A DNA stretch of 64,000 nucleotides from Chitinophagaceae bacterium (GTDB taxonomy: Bacteria; Bacteroidota; Bacteroidia; Chitinophagales; Chitinophagaceae): assembly GCA_023957155.1 (NCBI GenBank), contig JAMLHK010000001.1:248001-312000 (forward strand), read 5' to 3'. The notes beneath the pieces were generated by a model. The model saw only the letters and a list, made by a program, of their open reading frames with translations, did no database searches and was not told where the DNA came from. Below, piece after piece: positions 16,426 to 25,531 of the stretch. Position 1 is the stretch's first letter, and the number at the start of each line of letters is the position of its first letter. A program made the position numbers and the translations under genes.

Positions 16426-17535
16426 ATGAAACTGGGGCTGCTGATATACGGTTTGTTGTTCTCCCTCAACCTGGTCAACGGGCAGGGATGGAACAACCGC
16501 GATGCGTATAGCAGGCTTACCGTTATCGTACCTGACTCATCCAGCCGGTCTGCCGAAACCCTTGCGGACTATATTCAGCGCCGGTATCATACCCCGAACT
16601 TACAACTGCAGGCTATCTATAGCTGGGTCGTCACAAATATCCGGTATACCGATGACAGTTCTTATTATTTCAACCGGAGCGTAGACCACGAAACGAAAAT
16701 TGCCGCCACACTGCGAAGAAGAAAAGGCGTTTGTGAAAACTATGCAGATTTGTTCGCTGAGCTGGCTTCAAGAATCGGGCTCACCTCACAGGTCATTTAC
16801 GGCTATCCTGTTGGCATTGGTACGGGAAGAAGAAATATGGGACACGCCTGGTGCGCAGTACACATAGATGATGAATGGTGGTTATTTGATCCTACCTGGG
16901 ATGCAGCACAGCAAGGCAACTTTCAGTATTTTATGGCTCACCCTGCCACATTTATACAAACTCATATACCTTTTGACCCCCTTTGGCAACTGCTTGAAAA
17001 ACCGGTAAACTTCCGGAATACGGTAATGAAAGATAAAACCGTTTTCCACTATAAGGATTCTATAAAGGCTTACTTACAAATGGATAGCCTGCAACAATAT
17101 CTTGCCATTGAGCGCCGCATGAAAAATGCAGGAGCCAGTAACGAAACGTTCAGGCTATGGCAAAGCTATAACAGAATGAATATTGCTATCCTTGCGGGTG
17201 AACGGGATATGCAATTGTATAACGAAGCCGTGGATAAACTGAACCAGGCTACCGACCTTTTTAATTCGTTTGTACAGTTTCGTAACAATGGTTTCCTCCC
17301 TCAAAAAACAGATGCTGAAATAAGAACAATGCTTGAACCCATCGGTGTTTTGATCACTGAAGCAAATCAAAATTTAAACGCAATAGGGTTGCTGGCAGAA
17401 AATCACCAGTACAATACAACGGGTATCCGTAACCAGTTGCAATACCTTAGCAAACGCTGTGACGATCAAAAAGTATTTTTAAATAGATATCTTGCCACCG
17501 AGATTGTAGACAGGGCGAAGCTGTTTTACCGGTAA
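16426..17535 (+). CDS. Secreted transglutaminase-like domain protein
   Basis: This 369-aa protein has a signal peptide (MKLGLLIYGLLFSLNLVNGQ) and a transglutaminase/cysteine-protease-like core with the full triad: C103 in RKGVCENYADLF, H140 in MGHAWCAVHIDDEWW and D155 in FDPTWDA. The C-terminal half is helical and without known motifs. Proteins of this fold cleave or cross-link peptide bonds; periplasmic bacterial versions are often proteases or peptidoglycan-linked enzymes. An AGGAG ribosome site lies just before the ATG, unusual among its neighbours. The isomerase-like gene follows after 58 bp. Confidence 0.85.
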   Translation: MKLGLLIYGLLFSLNLVNGQGWNNRDAYSRLTVIVPDSSSRSAETLADYIQRRYHTPNLQLQAIYSWVVTNIRYTDDSSYYFNRSVDHETKIAATLRRRKGVCENYADLFAELASRIGLTSQVIYGYPVGIGTGRRNMGHAWCAVHIDDEWWLFDPTWDAAQQGNFQYFMAHPATFIQTHIPFDPLWQLLEKPVNFRNTVMKDKTVFHYKDSIKAYLQMDSLQQYLAIERRMKNAGASNETFRLWQSYNRMNIAILAGERDMQLYNEAVDKLNQATDLFNSFVQFRNNGFLPQKTDAEIRTMLEPIGVLITEANQNLNAIGLLAENHQYNTTGIRNQLQYLSKRCDDQKVFLNRYLATEIVDRAKLFYR

Positions 17536-17593
17536 AGATGCCGGGCAGGCAGAGGCAACAATTGATTTCATTACAGAAAACTTTAAACAATAT

Positions 17594-18520
17594 ATGCTTA
17601 ACAGACGTAATCTTTTCAGGCTCACCGGCACATCGGCCTTCACCGTTTTGCTACCTACATTAACAAAAGCCAATACGGCTGAAAGAGAAAAAGCTTTTCG
17701 CTTTTGTCTTAATACCAGCACCATCAGCGGTCAAAATCCGGGGCTGCTTAAATCGCTGGAAATCGCTTCTGCCGCCGGTTATGACGGGGTGGAATTGTGG
17801 GTGAATAATATCAGGGATTACCTAAAGCAGGGCAATACAATTGAAACCCTTGCAAAATTTATCAGCCGTCACCGTCTTATTGTAGAAAATGCCATCAGCT
17901 TCACTCCCTGGATGGTAAGCGATCCCGTTAAAAGAAAAGCCGGCATACAGGAGCTGGAAGAAGAAATGAAAATGATGGCGGCTCTGGGATGTCGCCGCAT
18001 AGCCGCGCCTCCGGCGGGTATAAATAAAAATGAGCCCATAGACTTTCAGGAAGCAGGGAACTATTACCGGGATATTTTGGAACTGGGAAGAAAATATAAG
18101 GTAATGCCCCAGCTGGAATTCTGGGGAGCTTCGGGTACACTGTTTTCTTTAGGACAGGCGCTGGCAATTGCTGCGTCAGCCAACGATCCCGATGCGCGTA
18201 TATTACCCGATGTATACCATCTCTTTCGTGGCGGTTCAGGATTCAACGGGTTAAAACTGATCAACGGGAATGCTATTGAAATCATGCATATAAATGATTA
18301 CCCGGGTTCAAAACCCGTAAACGAACAAACGGACGGAGACCGGGTATACCCGGGCGATGGTGCAGCCCCGCTTCACGAGATATTAAAAGACATTAAAGCC
18401 ATGGGAGGAACAAAAGTACTTTCACTGGAACTCTTTAATAAAACATACTGGGCTGACGATCCTTTGCAGGTGGCAAAAACAGGATTACAAAAGATGAAGT
18501 CTTTAGTAAAGGACTTATAA
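17594..18520 (+). CDS. Sugar phosphate isomerase/epimerase-like TIM barrel, exported
   Basis: This 308-aa protein belongs to the xylose-isomerase-like/AP-endonuclease-2 barrel superfamily: GYDGVELWVNNI after the first strand, EEMKMMAALGCRRIAAPP, then conserved metal-site residues in QLEFWG, LPDVYHLFRGG, HINDYPG and SLELFN. The N-terminus (MLNRRNLFRLTGTSAF) has a twin-arginine-like motif followed by a hydrophobic stretch, so export through Tat is likely. Relatives convert keto-sugars or inosose derivatives. Substrate unknown. The next gene is convergent, 3 bp away. Confidence 0.87.
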   Translation: MLNRRNLFRLTGTSAFTVLLPTLTKANTAEREKAFRFCLNTSTISGQNPGLLKSLEIASAAGYDGVELWVNNIRDYLKQGNTIETLAKFISRHRLIVENAISFTPWMVSDPVKRKAGIQELEEEMKMMAALGCRRIAAPPAGINKNEPIDFQEAGNYYRDILELGRKYKVMPQLEFWGASGTLFSLGQALAIAASANDPDARILPDVYHLFRGGSGFNGLKLINGNAIEIMHINDYPGSKPVNEQTDGDRVYPGDGAAPLHEILKDIKAMGGTKVLSLELFNKTYWADDPLQVAKTGLQKMKSLVKDL

Positions 18521-18523
18521 GTG

Positions 18524-20431
18524 CTATAAGCTCATCAGCTCCCATGCGCTCTGGTACGCGTTATGCTGCTCTGCGTAAGAAATGAAACCGGCATAAAAGG
18601 CATCGCGGCTTAACGTTGCGCTGTCGCCGATCACCACTAATTTTTTTCGGGCGCGGGTCATGGCCACATTCATGCGGCGGATATCGGACAGGAATCCTAT
18701 TCTGCTTTTCGTATTACTGCGTGTCATGCTGATATATACAATATCACGCTCCTGCCCCTGGAAGCTGTCAATGGTATTTACCGATATTTTTTCTATATAC
18801 GATTGCAGCCGGGGCGTATGCTGCAGCTGATCCTTTAAGCATTGTATCTGTCCCCGATAAGGAGAAATGACGGCAATGGAGGGAAAGTTATCCGCCCGGT
18901 AATACCCATCCAGCGCGGCGACTAATTGTGTGAGATGCTTAAAAACAAAGGCCGCTTCTTCGGGATTAGAGGTATTAGCGCCTTCTGTTTTTTCATCAAA
19001 ACCACAGCCGGCAGTATCTACAAAAACCAAAGGCTGGTCTGCCTCAAACAACAGATGCCCGGCAACGGAATCATGCGCTTTTAATTTATTCCCGTAAAAC
19101 ACAGCCGAAGAGTAGCCCATAATTGTTTTGTGCATACGATACTGCTCTTCAAGGAGAACAACCGCTCCGGGATGAAGCTGCACACATTTTTCAAGCAGCG
19201 TAATACGCAGCCCGTTACGTGCGGCCTCCTCCGATTTTATAGTAGGCGGCAACTGGAAATGGTCACCTGCGAGTACTATTTTTTGTGCTTTTAAAATGGG
19301 GATCCAGCATGCCGGCTCCAGGGCCTGTCCTGCTTCATCAATCACCGCCGTATGATATTTCAGATGGCGAACGGTATAATGGTTAGCGCCCACCAGCGTG
19401 GCAGTTATCACCTGGGCTCTGCCGAGCAGGTCATTGATAATATATTGTTCCGTTTTTTCCACATCTTTAATAATACGATGCGCCTCATCAAACAACGCCC
19501 GGCGCTGTTCTCTTTCCGCCTTACCAAAGTGGCGCTTGTACTTATGCGCCATAACACGAAATTCGTTGGCCTGTTTCTTCATTTTCTTCACCTCTTTCAT
19601 GCTTGGGTGCTCAGCCATCCTGCTATCAAGCGTGAGCGACATCAGGCGGTCGGACACCCGAACGGGATTGCCTATGCGCAATACCTCCAAGCCTTCGTCT
19701 GATAATTTCTCCGAAAGCAAATCCACCGCGGTATTACTGGGCGCCACTACCAGTACCGGCCCCTGATCCTGCCCGGCAAAAGCTTTAACCGCCTGTACCA
19801 GCGTAGTAGTTTTGCCTGTACCTGGTGGACCATGAACAATGGCCAGCTCATTGGCAGCCAATATTCTATTCACTGCCGCCTGCTGGGAAGTATTTAATAC
19901 TTTACTGCTATAAGGCTGAACAGCGTTATCAAAGCTTACACTCTTCTCACCTGTAAGTATCTTTACCAGGTGTGCTTCCCGGGGATTTTCGCTCCGTGCC
20001 CGGGCCAATTTAAGCGCCCCCTGCATTTCGTTATAGCTGTTTTCATCAAAAAGCAGGTCAATGCCCAGTTTCCCGTCACGACTCCATGCAGGAAGTTCAT
20101 CCGTACGCAATGTTATCCTGAGCCGGTTGCCGTTCTGAAATGAAATAACCCCTTCAACGCGGTGCTCTTTAGGATTATGATTGGAAAAAATAACAGCAGA
20201 AGCGCCAAATCGCAACTGATGTGGAATATCCTGGTGAGTGGTACGTTCCACTTCCACCGTTATATAATCTCCCCTCGCCGGTTCCGTATCCCGTATGGCA
20301 ACGGGATACCACGTTAACCCGTTTGCCCGGCGGTCATTCACGGTAGATGCCTCAATATATTGCCGATATCCTCTGCGATCTTCTTCCCGTTCTGTCTGTA
20401 ACAGATCCTGTAACTTTTCGAAATACGCCAT
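18524..20431 (-). CDS. SF1 DNA/RNA helicase, IGHMBP2/SMUBP-2-like
   Basis: This 635-aa superfamily 1 helicase carries Walker A GPPGTGKTT (201-209), Walker B DEAGQALEP, motif III LAGDHFQLPP, motif IV region EEQYRMH, motif V TIDSFQGQERD and motif VI MTRARKKL. The N-terminal 170 residues form a beta-barrel-like domain typical of this group. Such enzymes unwind nucleic acid 5' to 3'; bacterial roles are poorly defined. A TACCTTTG element lies only 4 nt upstream of the ATG, which suggests a leaderless transcript. The gene is convergent with the isomerase-like gene. Confidence 0.92.
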   Translation of the reverse strand: MAYFEKLQDLLQTEREEDRRGYRQYIEASTVNDRRANGLTWYPVAIRDTEPARGDYITVEVERTTHQDIPHQLRFGASAVIFSNHNPKEHRVEGVISFQNGNRLRITLRTDELPAWSRDGKLGIDLLFDENSYNEMQGALKLARARSENPREAHLVKILTGEKSVSFDNAVQPYSSKVLNTSQQAAVNRILAANELAIVHGPPGTGKTTTLVQAVKAFAGQDQGPVLVVAPSNTAVDLLSEKLSDEGLEVLRIGNPVRVSDRLMSLTLDSRMAEHPSMKEVKKMKKQANEFRVMAHKYKRHFGKAEREQRRALFDEAHRIIKDVEKTEQYIINDLLGRAQVITATLVGANHYTVRHLKYHTAVIDEAGQALEPACWIPILKAQKIVLAGDHFQLPPTIKSEEAARNGLRITLLEKCVQLHPGAVVLLEEQYRMHKTIMGYSSAVFYGNKLKAHDSVAGHLLFEADQPLVFVDTAGCGFDEKTEGANTSNPEEAAFVFKHLTQLVAALDGYYRADNFPSIAVISPYRGQIQCLKDQLQHTPRLQSYIEKISVNTIDSFQGQERDIVYISMTRSNTKSRIGFLSDIRRMNVAMTRARKKLVVIGDSATLSRDAFYAGFISYAEQHNAYQSAWELMSL

Positions 20432-20435
20432 GAAG

Positions 20436-20443
20436 CAAAGGTA
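20436..20443 (-). promoter_or_regulatory. -7 element 4 nt before the helicase ATG
   Basis: The minus strand reads TACCTTTG-CTTC-ATG. With a normal spacing, transcription would start at or next to the A of the ATG. Confidence 0.55.
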
Positions 20444-20481
20444 AGCGGGGATACATTAAAAAGGATTAGCCGGGATAACAG

Positions 20482-20511
20482 AAAGCCCCGATGTAGAAAC
20501 AGCAGGGCTTT
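20482..20511 (-). terminator. Probable terminator after the M3 peptidase gene
   Basis: Read on the minus strand, AAAGCCC (20511-20505) pairs with GGGCTTT (20488-20482) around a 16-nt loop, followed by a weak T-rich stretch. It lies 27 bp past the peptidase stop. Confidence 0.45.
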
Positions 20512-20537
20512 TGGTTAAGGCTCTGATTAGTAGCTAT

Positions 20538-22274
20538 TTAAGATTTGTTCAATGCCGACATTTCTGTCTGAACAAACTCCATTAACGATTTTATATAGGC
20601 GGGTGAAAAATCAAATCTCAATCCTGCAGATTCATATAACTCAGGTAAGGGTTTTACCCCACCCAAACTTAGTGCTTTCATGTAATTATCCAAAGCATTT
20701 TCCTTATTTTCTTTGAATTGCTTCCACATTCCTATAGCACCCAGCTGGGCAATGCCGTATTCAATATAATAGAAAGGAACTTCAAAAAGATGCAACTGGC
20801 GTTGCCATGCTATTTCACGGTACTGTTGTAACCCGCTGAAATCTATTACGGTAGAAGAAAATTCCTGTAAAATCTCCATCCAGCGAACGGTTCTCTCTGC
20901 TATAGTATGAAAGGGATTTTCATAAATCCAGTGCTGGAATTTATCTATGGTGGCTATCCAGGGCATTATCGTAATCACCCGTTCCAACTGGGTCTCTTTC
21001 GCTCTTTTCAGATCACCTTCTCCCGTAAAAAAAGTATCCCAATAATCCATCGTGAACAGTTCCATGCTCATGCTCGCTACTTCAGCCATTTCTATAGGAT
21101 ATTCTTTAAAGGCAGACAGCTCAAGCGGATGTGCCAGGAAGGAATGGATGGCATGTCCGCCTTCATGCACCATAGTAGTAACATCGTGCATCTGTCCGGC
21201 AGCATTCATAAAAATAAACGGCGCACCGCTTTCAGCCAATGGCATATTATATCCGCCGGGTGCTTTACCTTTTCTGCTGTCAAGGTCAAAGCGTTTCAAT
21301 TCGTCCATTTTCCTCAGGCAATCAGCAAAAAACGGTCTTAACCGGGAAAAACAGGTTATGGCTTTTTCTAAAAGTTCTTTTCCGTTGGTAAAAGGCCGCA
21401 AGGGGGCTACTCCTTCAGGCTCTGCCTCCGTATCCCAGGGTTTTAATACATCCAGCCCAAGCTTTGCCTTCTTTCCCTTGTTAATAATATCCACCAAAGG
21501 CAGAACGTATTGCTTTACTCCTTCATGAAAATTAAAACAATCCTCCCTGGAATAATCAAACCGTCCTTTTTCTACAAATATGTAATCACGGTAGTTACTG
21601 AAACCGGCATTAACGGCTACCTGGTGGCGCTTTTGTACAAGTTGTGTAAACAATTCATCTAACGCATCTTTATCCTGCAGGCGCCTGTTATTGATCTTCC
21701 GGTAAACCGATTCCCGTAATACCCGGTCGTGGCTCTCCAAAAACCTGGTAGCCTGCTGCAGGGTATATTCCTCTCCTTCAACTTCTATGGTCATCTTGCC
21801 CGCGATGGCGCCATATTGTTGCTGCATTACGCTTAATTCGGAAAACAAAGGGATGTTTTCTTCTCTAAACAGATCAATATTCTTTTTTACAGAACGCAGG
21901 TAAGTAAAATATTTCTCCTGGTCTAACTCCGCGGTATATGCACACCCGATCAGCTTTCGGTTTATCTTATCTGCATAGGGCTGGATATTGGGCTGGATAG
22001 CGGTATAGAAATAGGTAAAGGCATCGGTAAGCGCTTTATTTTCCGTATCACAGGTCATGCGTACCTGGCGCCAGCAGGCATCTTCCGACAATACAGCCTC
22101 CAGCTCACTGGAATCTTTTAACCATTGCTCCAGCTCCTGCCGGGAATTAACCGGTCTTTCAGACAACTCTTTAAAATAAGGCTCCAGCGCTTCCCACGTG
22201 GTTACTTCAAACGCTTCCGGTAAATATTGTCTTTTCTTTTTCTTTATATCTGCATTTGCCTGTATCATAATCAT
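20538..22274 (-). CDS. M3-family oligoendopeptidase (PepF-like)
   Basis: This 578-aa zinc metallopeptidase is of the thimet oligopeptidase fold. The zinc site H370-E-G-G-H374 (VHEGGHAIHSF) is complete, with the third ligand in the EYPIEMAEVASMSMELF helix. Length and the GGYNMPLAESGAPFIFMN segment match cytoplasmic oligoendopeptidase F proteins, which cut peptides of roughly 5-20 residues. There is no signal peptide, so the role is likely turnover of intracellular peptides. M3 at 22268 is an equally possible start. A terminator-like hairpin follows. Confidence 0.93.
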   Translation of the reverse strand: MIMIQANADIKKKKRQYLPEAFEVTTWEALEPYFKELSERPVNSRQELEQWLKDSSELEAVLSEDACWRQVRMTCDTENKALTDAFTYFYTAIQPNIQPYADKINRKLIGCAYTAELDQEKYFTYLRSVKKNIDLFREENIPLFSELSVMQQQYGAIAGKMTIEVEGEEYTLQQATRFLESHDRVLRESVYRKINNRRLQDKDALDELFTQLVQKRHQVAVNAGFSNYRDYIFVEKGRFDYSREDCFNFHEGVKQYVLPLVDIINKGKKAKLGLDVLKPWDTEAEPEGVAPLRPFTNGKELLEKAITCFSRLRPFFADCLRKMDELKRFDLDSRKGKAPGGYNMPLAESGAPFIFMNAAGQMHDVTTMVHEGGHAIHSFLAHPLELSAFKEYPIEMAEVASMSMELFTMDYWDTFFTGEGDLKRAKETQLERVITIMPWIATIDKFQHWIYENPFHTIAERTVRWMEILQEFSSTVIDFSGLQQYREIAWQRQLHLFEVPFYYIEYGIAQLGAIGMWKQFKENKENALDNYMKALSLGGVKPLPELYESAGLRFDFSPAYIKSLMEFVQTEMSALNKS

Positions 22275-22357
22275 TATACAATAGTGAGCGGATAGATCGG
22301 CAATAAAAAGAACGGAGTGATTTCACGATCTCTTCCGGGTGCGTTGCCGGTATCTGC

Positions 22358-22987
22358 TTATTCTTTTGTTTTTTTCTTAGGTGCGGCTTTCTTTTTGGGT
22401 GCCGCTTCTTCTTCCGCAGGCTTGGTTGTTTCTGCTTTTTTAGGAGCTGCTTTTTTACGGGGCGCAGGCTTGGGTTCCTCTTCCTTTATTGTTTCTTTTT
22501 TCTTTACCGCCTTTTTAGAAGGAGTTTTCTCCGGCGTCACAACCTTCACTTCTTCGGCTTCTTTTTGATCGCCGGCATCCGTGGTTTCTTCCTCTTCTTC
22601 AGGCTGAGGCGCTTTGATCTCAATTTCGTTTGCTGTTAAAATATTAAGCCATTTCACCATTTTCTTCATGTCGCTGGTATATACCCTTCCAAAATCCATA
22701 TCGGGGTATACGGCTTCAAAGTATTTTTTTACCGCCGCATTATCTTTTTCATCGGGCAATGGGGTGCTATCCTTTTGCATGGCAAGAAATACATCGGCAA
22801 GATTTACATTATCCCGGACGGTAAATATTTCAATGCTTTCCAGGTGGGAGAAATTGTGTACACGGGAAGACACAAACCGGGTGCTCTTATCTTCAAGCGA
22901 ACGCACAATAGCGCCATCGCCCTTAGAACTGAGTAACTCAAATAATCCGCTTAAGCCTGTTACTGAAATGATCTTACTGTATTCCAT
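22358..22987 (-). CDS. DUF5606 protein with Lys/Ala/Pro-rich tail
   Basis: The N-terminal 140 residues (MEYSKIISVTGLSGLFELLSSK onward) match DUF5606, a Bacteroidota-restricted family with a small SH3-like beta part (VRSLEDKSTRFVSSRVHNFSHLESIEIFT) and no known activity. The last 65 residues are low-complexity, switching from acidic (PEEEEETTD) to repeats of PKKA/PKKK, much like a histone H1 tail. That tail could bind nucleic acid; this is inference. I start at MEYSK rather than the MIIM at 22996. The gene lies 83 bp behind the M3 peptidase start and transcribes in the same direction. Confidence 0.85.
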   Translation of the reverse strand: MEYSKIISVTGLSGLFELLSSKGDGAIVRSLEDKSTRFVSSRVHNFSHLESIEIFTVRDNVNLADVFLAMQKDSTPLPDEKDNAAVKKYFEAVYPDMDFGRVYTSDMKKMVKWLNILTANEIEIKAPQPEEEEETTDAGDQKEAEEVKVVTPEKTPSKKAVKKKETIKEEEPKPAPRKKAAPKKAETTKPAEEEAAPKKKAAPKKKTKE

Positions 22988-23045
22988 AATTATCAAAACA
23001 TTTTAAGGGAGTGCAAGATAATCGGAAATTGGATATGTTCTGTGG

Positions 23046-24134
23046 TTAGTCGGGGAAAAGTGTTTTATCAATATGAGGAATAACCCGCAGCGCATTCTTG
23101 TAATATATCTTTTTAAGGATCACATCAGGAAGCCCCATGCCATACATACGCCAGAAAGCATGATACTTTTTATGGTAAGGGAAATATTCATCTTCCGTTT
23201 CTAATACCCTGAAATACGTAGTGTATTCGTCAGGAACCCAGCTGTCCTTGCCAAACATGATCCTGTCCTGGAACTGCTCAAAAAAACGCTTTGCCATTCT
23301 GGGTTGCCTGCCGAGCTCGGCAATAACGGCGCCAAATTCAATCATCATATTCGGCATTTCTTTTAACAGGCTGCCTAATTTATCCAGGTCGTTGGGATAC
23401 CAGCCAAAATGTGCCGCAATGAAAATCGTGGACGGATGCTTCTTAAAAAGCCGGTGCTGCTCTTCTATAAGTTGCTCCCAGGGCACCGGATTATCGGCTC
23501 CTCTTTTCCTGCCGGGATGAGTTTTTAATTCCAGCCAGCGTTCATTATGCTCGTCCGGAGTATCCCAGAAAGGCCGTGGATCGGCCGTATGGATCAGCAC
23601 CGGGATCTTCAACTCGCCGCACTTCTCCCATATCGCATCTAACCGGGGATCATCCACAGTCACCCGTTTCCCTTCTTTATCCATAACGGAAAACCCAAGA
23701 TTCTTGAATATTTTTAACCCGTTAGCCCCGTTTTTTACATCGGTTTCTAATTGCCGGACTGCTTTGGCGGTCCAGTCTTTTTCTCCAATACCATTAAAAT
23801 CAATATTCGAAAAAATGATAAACCGTTTGGATGCAATATGGGCAACACTTTGTGACATAGACTGTAACCTGCTGCCATTACCCCCGCTGAGATTAACCAT
23901 TACCGCCATATTCAGCCGATCCATAGCAGCGATCAACCCCGGAATGGATTGTTCGGAAAGGCCCCATTGATGATTATGTACATCTATAAACGGATATTTT
24001 GCCCTGGTTACCCAATGTTCGGGCACCCTGAGTGTAGAGACCGGATCATATTTTTCAAAATCCATGTTTTTAAGCTCCTGGGTGAACCCGGAGATGGTAT
24101 AAAAAAGAAAGAAGATGATGCTGATCTTTTTCAT
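23046..24134 (-). CDS. Exported amidohydrolase-2 family protein
   Basis: This 362-aa protein has a signal peptide (MKKISIIFFLFYTISGFTQ) and a TIM-barrel metal hydrolase domain. The first-strand metal motif D-V-H-N-H appears in YPFIDVHNHQWG, later ligands in PVLIHTADP and FIAAHFGWYP, and the terminal Asp in IMFGKDSW. The family includes decarboxylases (ACMSD-like) and lactonases. Export to the periplasm is unusual for decarboxylases and fits hydrolysis of a plant- or lignin-derived compound, which remains a guess. It lies 20 bp downstream of the serine hydrolase gene on the same strand, probably one transcript. Confidence 0.87.
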   Translation of the reverse strand: MKKISIIFFLFYTISGFTQELKNMDFEKYDPVSTLRVPEHWVTRAKYPFIDVHNHQWGLSEQSIPGLIAAMDRLNMAVMVNLSGGNGSRLQSMSQSVAHIASKRFIIFSNIDFNGIGEKDWTAKAVRQLETDVKNGANGLKIFKNLGFSVMDKEGKRVTVDDPRLDAIWEKCGELKIPVLIHTADPRPFWDTPDEHNERWLELKTHPGRKRGADNPVPWEQLIEEQHRLFKKHPSTIFIAAHFGWYPNDLDKLGSLLKEMPNMMIEFGAVIAELGRQPRMAKRFFEQFQDRIMFGKDSWVPDEYTTYFRVLETEDEYFPYHKKYHAFWRMYGMGLPDVILKKIYYKNALRVIPHIDKTLFPD

Positions 24135-24154
24135 GCTATGGTAAAATGAAAAGA

Positions 24155-25444
24155 TTAATCAGAGAGGGACTGGTAAGTAAGTACTTTAAATTTTTCATGA
24201 ATATTGCCGTGGCTATTGGGAAACAGTTGCAAAAAAAGCTGTGCCACTATTTGTTCTTTGGGATCTATCCAGTAGGAAGAGCTGAACATGCCGCCCCAGC
24301 TATAAGTCCCCTCAGGAGCCGGCGAGAAAGCGCTGCCTTTTTCCGATACGACTTCAAAGCCCAGCCCAAACGTATTACCGCGTCCCAGCTTCAGATCACC
24401 GATCTGCCCGGTGGTCATCATCCGGACAACGTTACGCGACAAAATACGTTTGCCATTATATATCCCGTTGTTCAGCAACATTTGCATAAAAATGGCATAA
24501 TCATAAGCTGTGGACGCCAATCCGCCACCACCGGAAAAATAAGTGCCCTCCATATTCGGGTAGTCGGTGTAAATCGTGCCGTTTATTTCCAGGGTTTTGC
24601 CGGCTTTTTTTACATGCTTCGTCTCATCCTCCGTGTACAGCGTGGCCAAACGACTGCGTTTTTCGGCCGGAAGATAAAAATAGGTGTCCTTCATTCCGAG
24701 GGGATCAAAGAGTCTTTTCTTCAAAAAAATATCAAAGGGCATACCAGAAACCACTTCTACCAGGTAACCCAGCAGATCGGTATTTAATCCATAAGTAAAT
24801 TTTTCCCCGGGCTGATGTGCCAAAGGCAGCGGTCCTAATTTTTTCATAATATCAGCCAGTGTAACTCTTCCAACGCCTATACCTGCTATTATTCCCGCCT
24901 TTGCATAAATGGCGTTAAAGGCTTTGCTGCCTATTTGTGCATACTGGATTCCCGAAGTATGGGTAAGCAACTGGCGTATCGTGATCTCCGATTTGGCAGG
25001 AACGGTGGTATAGGTGGTGTCCGATTCATTAAAGTGGTCCAGCACGACCGGGTTTTTAAACTCCGGAATATATTTGCTCACGGGATCATCCAGTAAAAAC
25101 TTTCCTTCTTCATACAGCATCATAACCGCCACGCTGGTAATGGCTTTGGTTTGGGAAGCTATACGCATGATCGCATCTCTCTTCAGCGGTATTTTCCTGT
25201 CGGTATCATCGTATCCCAAGGCTTTATAGTATATGATCCTGCCTTTCCGCGATATAATGGCGGCAGCGCCATTAATCCAGTTGCTGTCAATATATTGCTG
25301 TATCATTCCGTCAATTCGTTTCAGCCTTTCTTCTGAAACCTGGACGGAAGCGGGACTGGCGGGTTGTAATGTCTGGGAGAAAGCAAAAGAAAATACGGTA
25401 ACAAAATACAGTAACAGAACTGTGCGGATAACTAATTTAACCAT
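24155..25444 (-). CDS. Exported CubicO-like serine hydrolase (beta-lactamase/transpeptidase fold)
   Basis: This 429-aa protein has a signal peptide (about 1-23). The class C beta-lactamase/esterase core has S97-Q-T-K100 as nucleophile motif, a Tyr motif in FTYGLNTD (Y218) and the third box as SWGGMFSSSYWIDPKE. Length and motifs match the CubicO/EstB group, which are esterases, D-amino-acid peptidases or lactonases rather than resistance enzymes. It sits in the periplasm or outside. It lies directly before the amidohydrolase gene (20 bp), so the two may act on the same substrate; this is inference. Confidence 0.88.
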   Translation of the reverse strand: MVKLVIRTVLLLYFVTVFSFAFSQTLQPASPASVQVSEERLKRIDGMIQQYIDSNWINGAAAIISRKGRIIYYKALGYDDTDRKIPLKRDAIMRIASQTKAITSVAVMMLYEEGKFLLDDPVSKYIPEFKNPVVLDHFNESDTTYTTVPAKSEITIRQLLTHTSGIQYAQIGSKAFNAIYAKAGIIAGIGVGRVTLADIMKKLGPLPLAHQPGEKFTYGLNTDLLGYLVEVVSGMPFDIFLKKRLFDPLGMKDTYFYLPAEKRSRLATLYTEDETKHVKKAGKTLEINGTIYTDYPNMEGTYFSGGGGLASTAYDYAIFMQMLLNNGIYNGKRILSRNVVRMMTTGQIGDLKLGRGNTFGLGFEVVSEKGSAFSPAPEGTYSWGGMFSSSYWIDPKEQIVAQLFLQLFPNSHGNIHEKFKVLTYQSLSD

Positions 25445-25531
25445 ATTATAGTATTAATAATTCGTAATACCTCTTATATACCTGCCACCAGAACAATACA
25501 ATAGTATACCCCCGATCCTGCTGGCATAACA

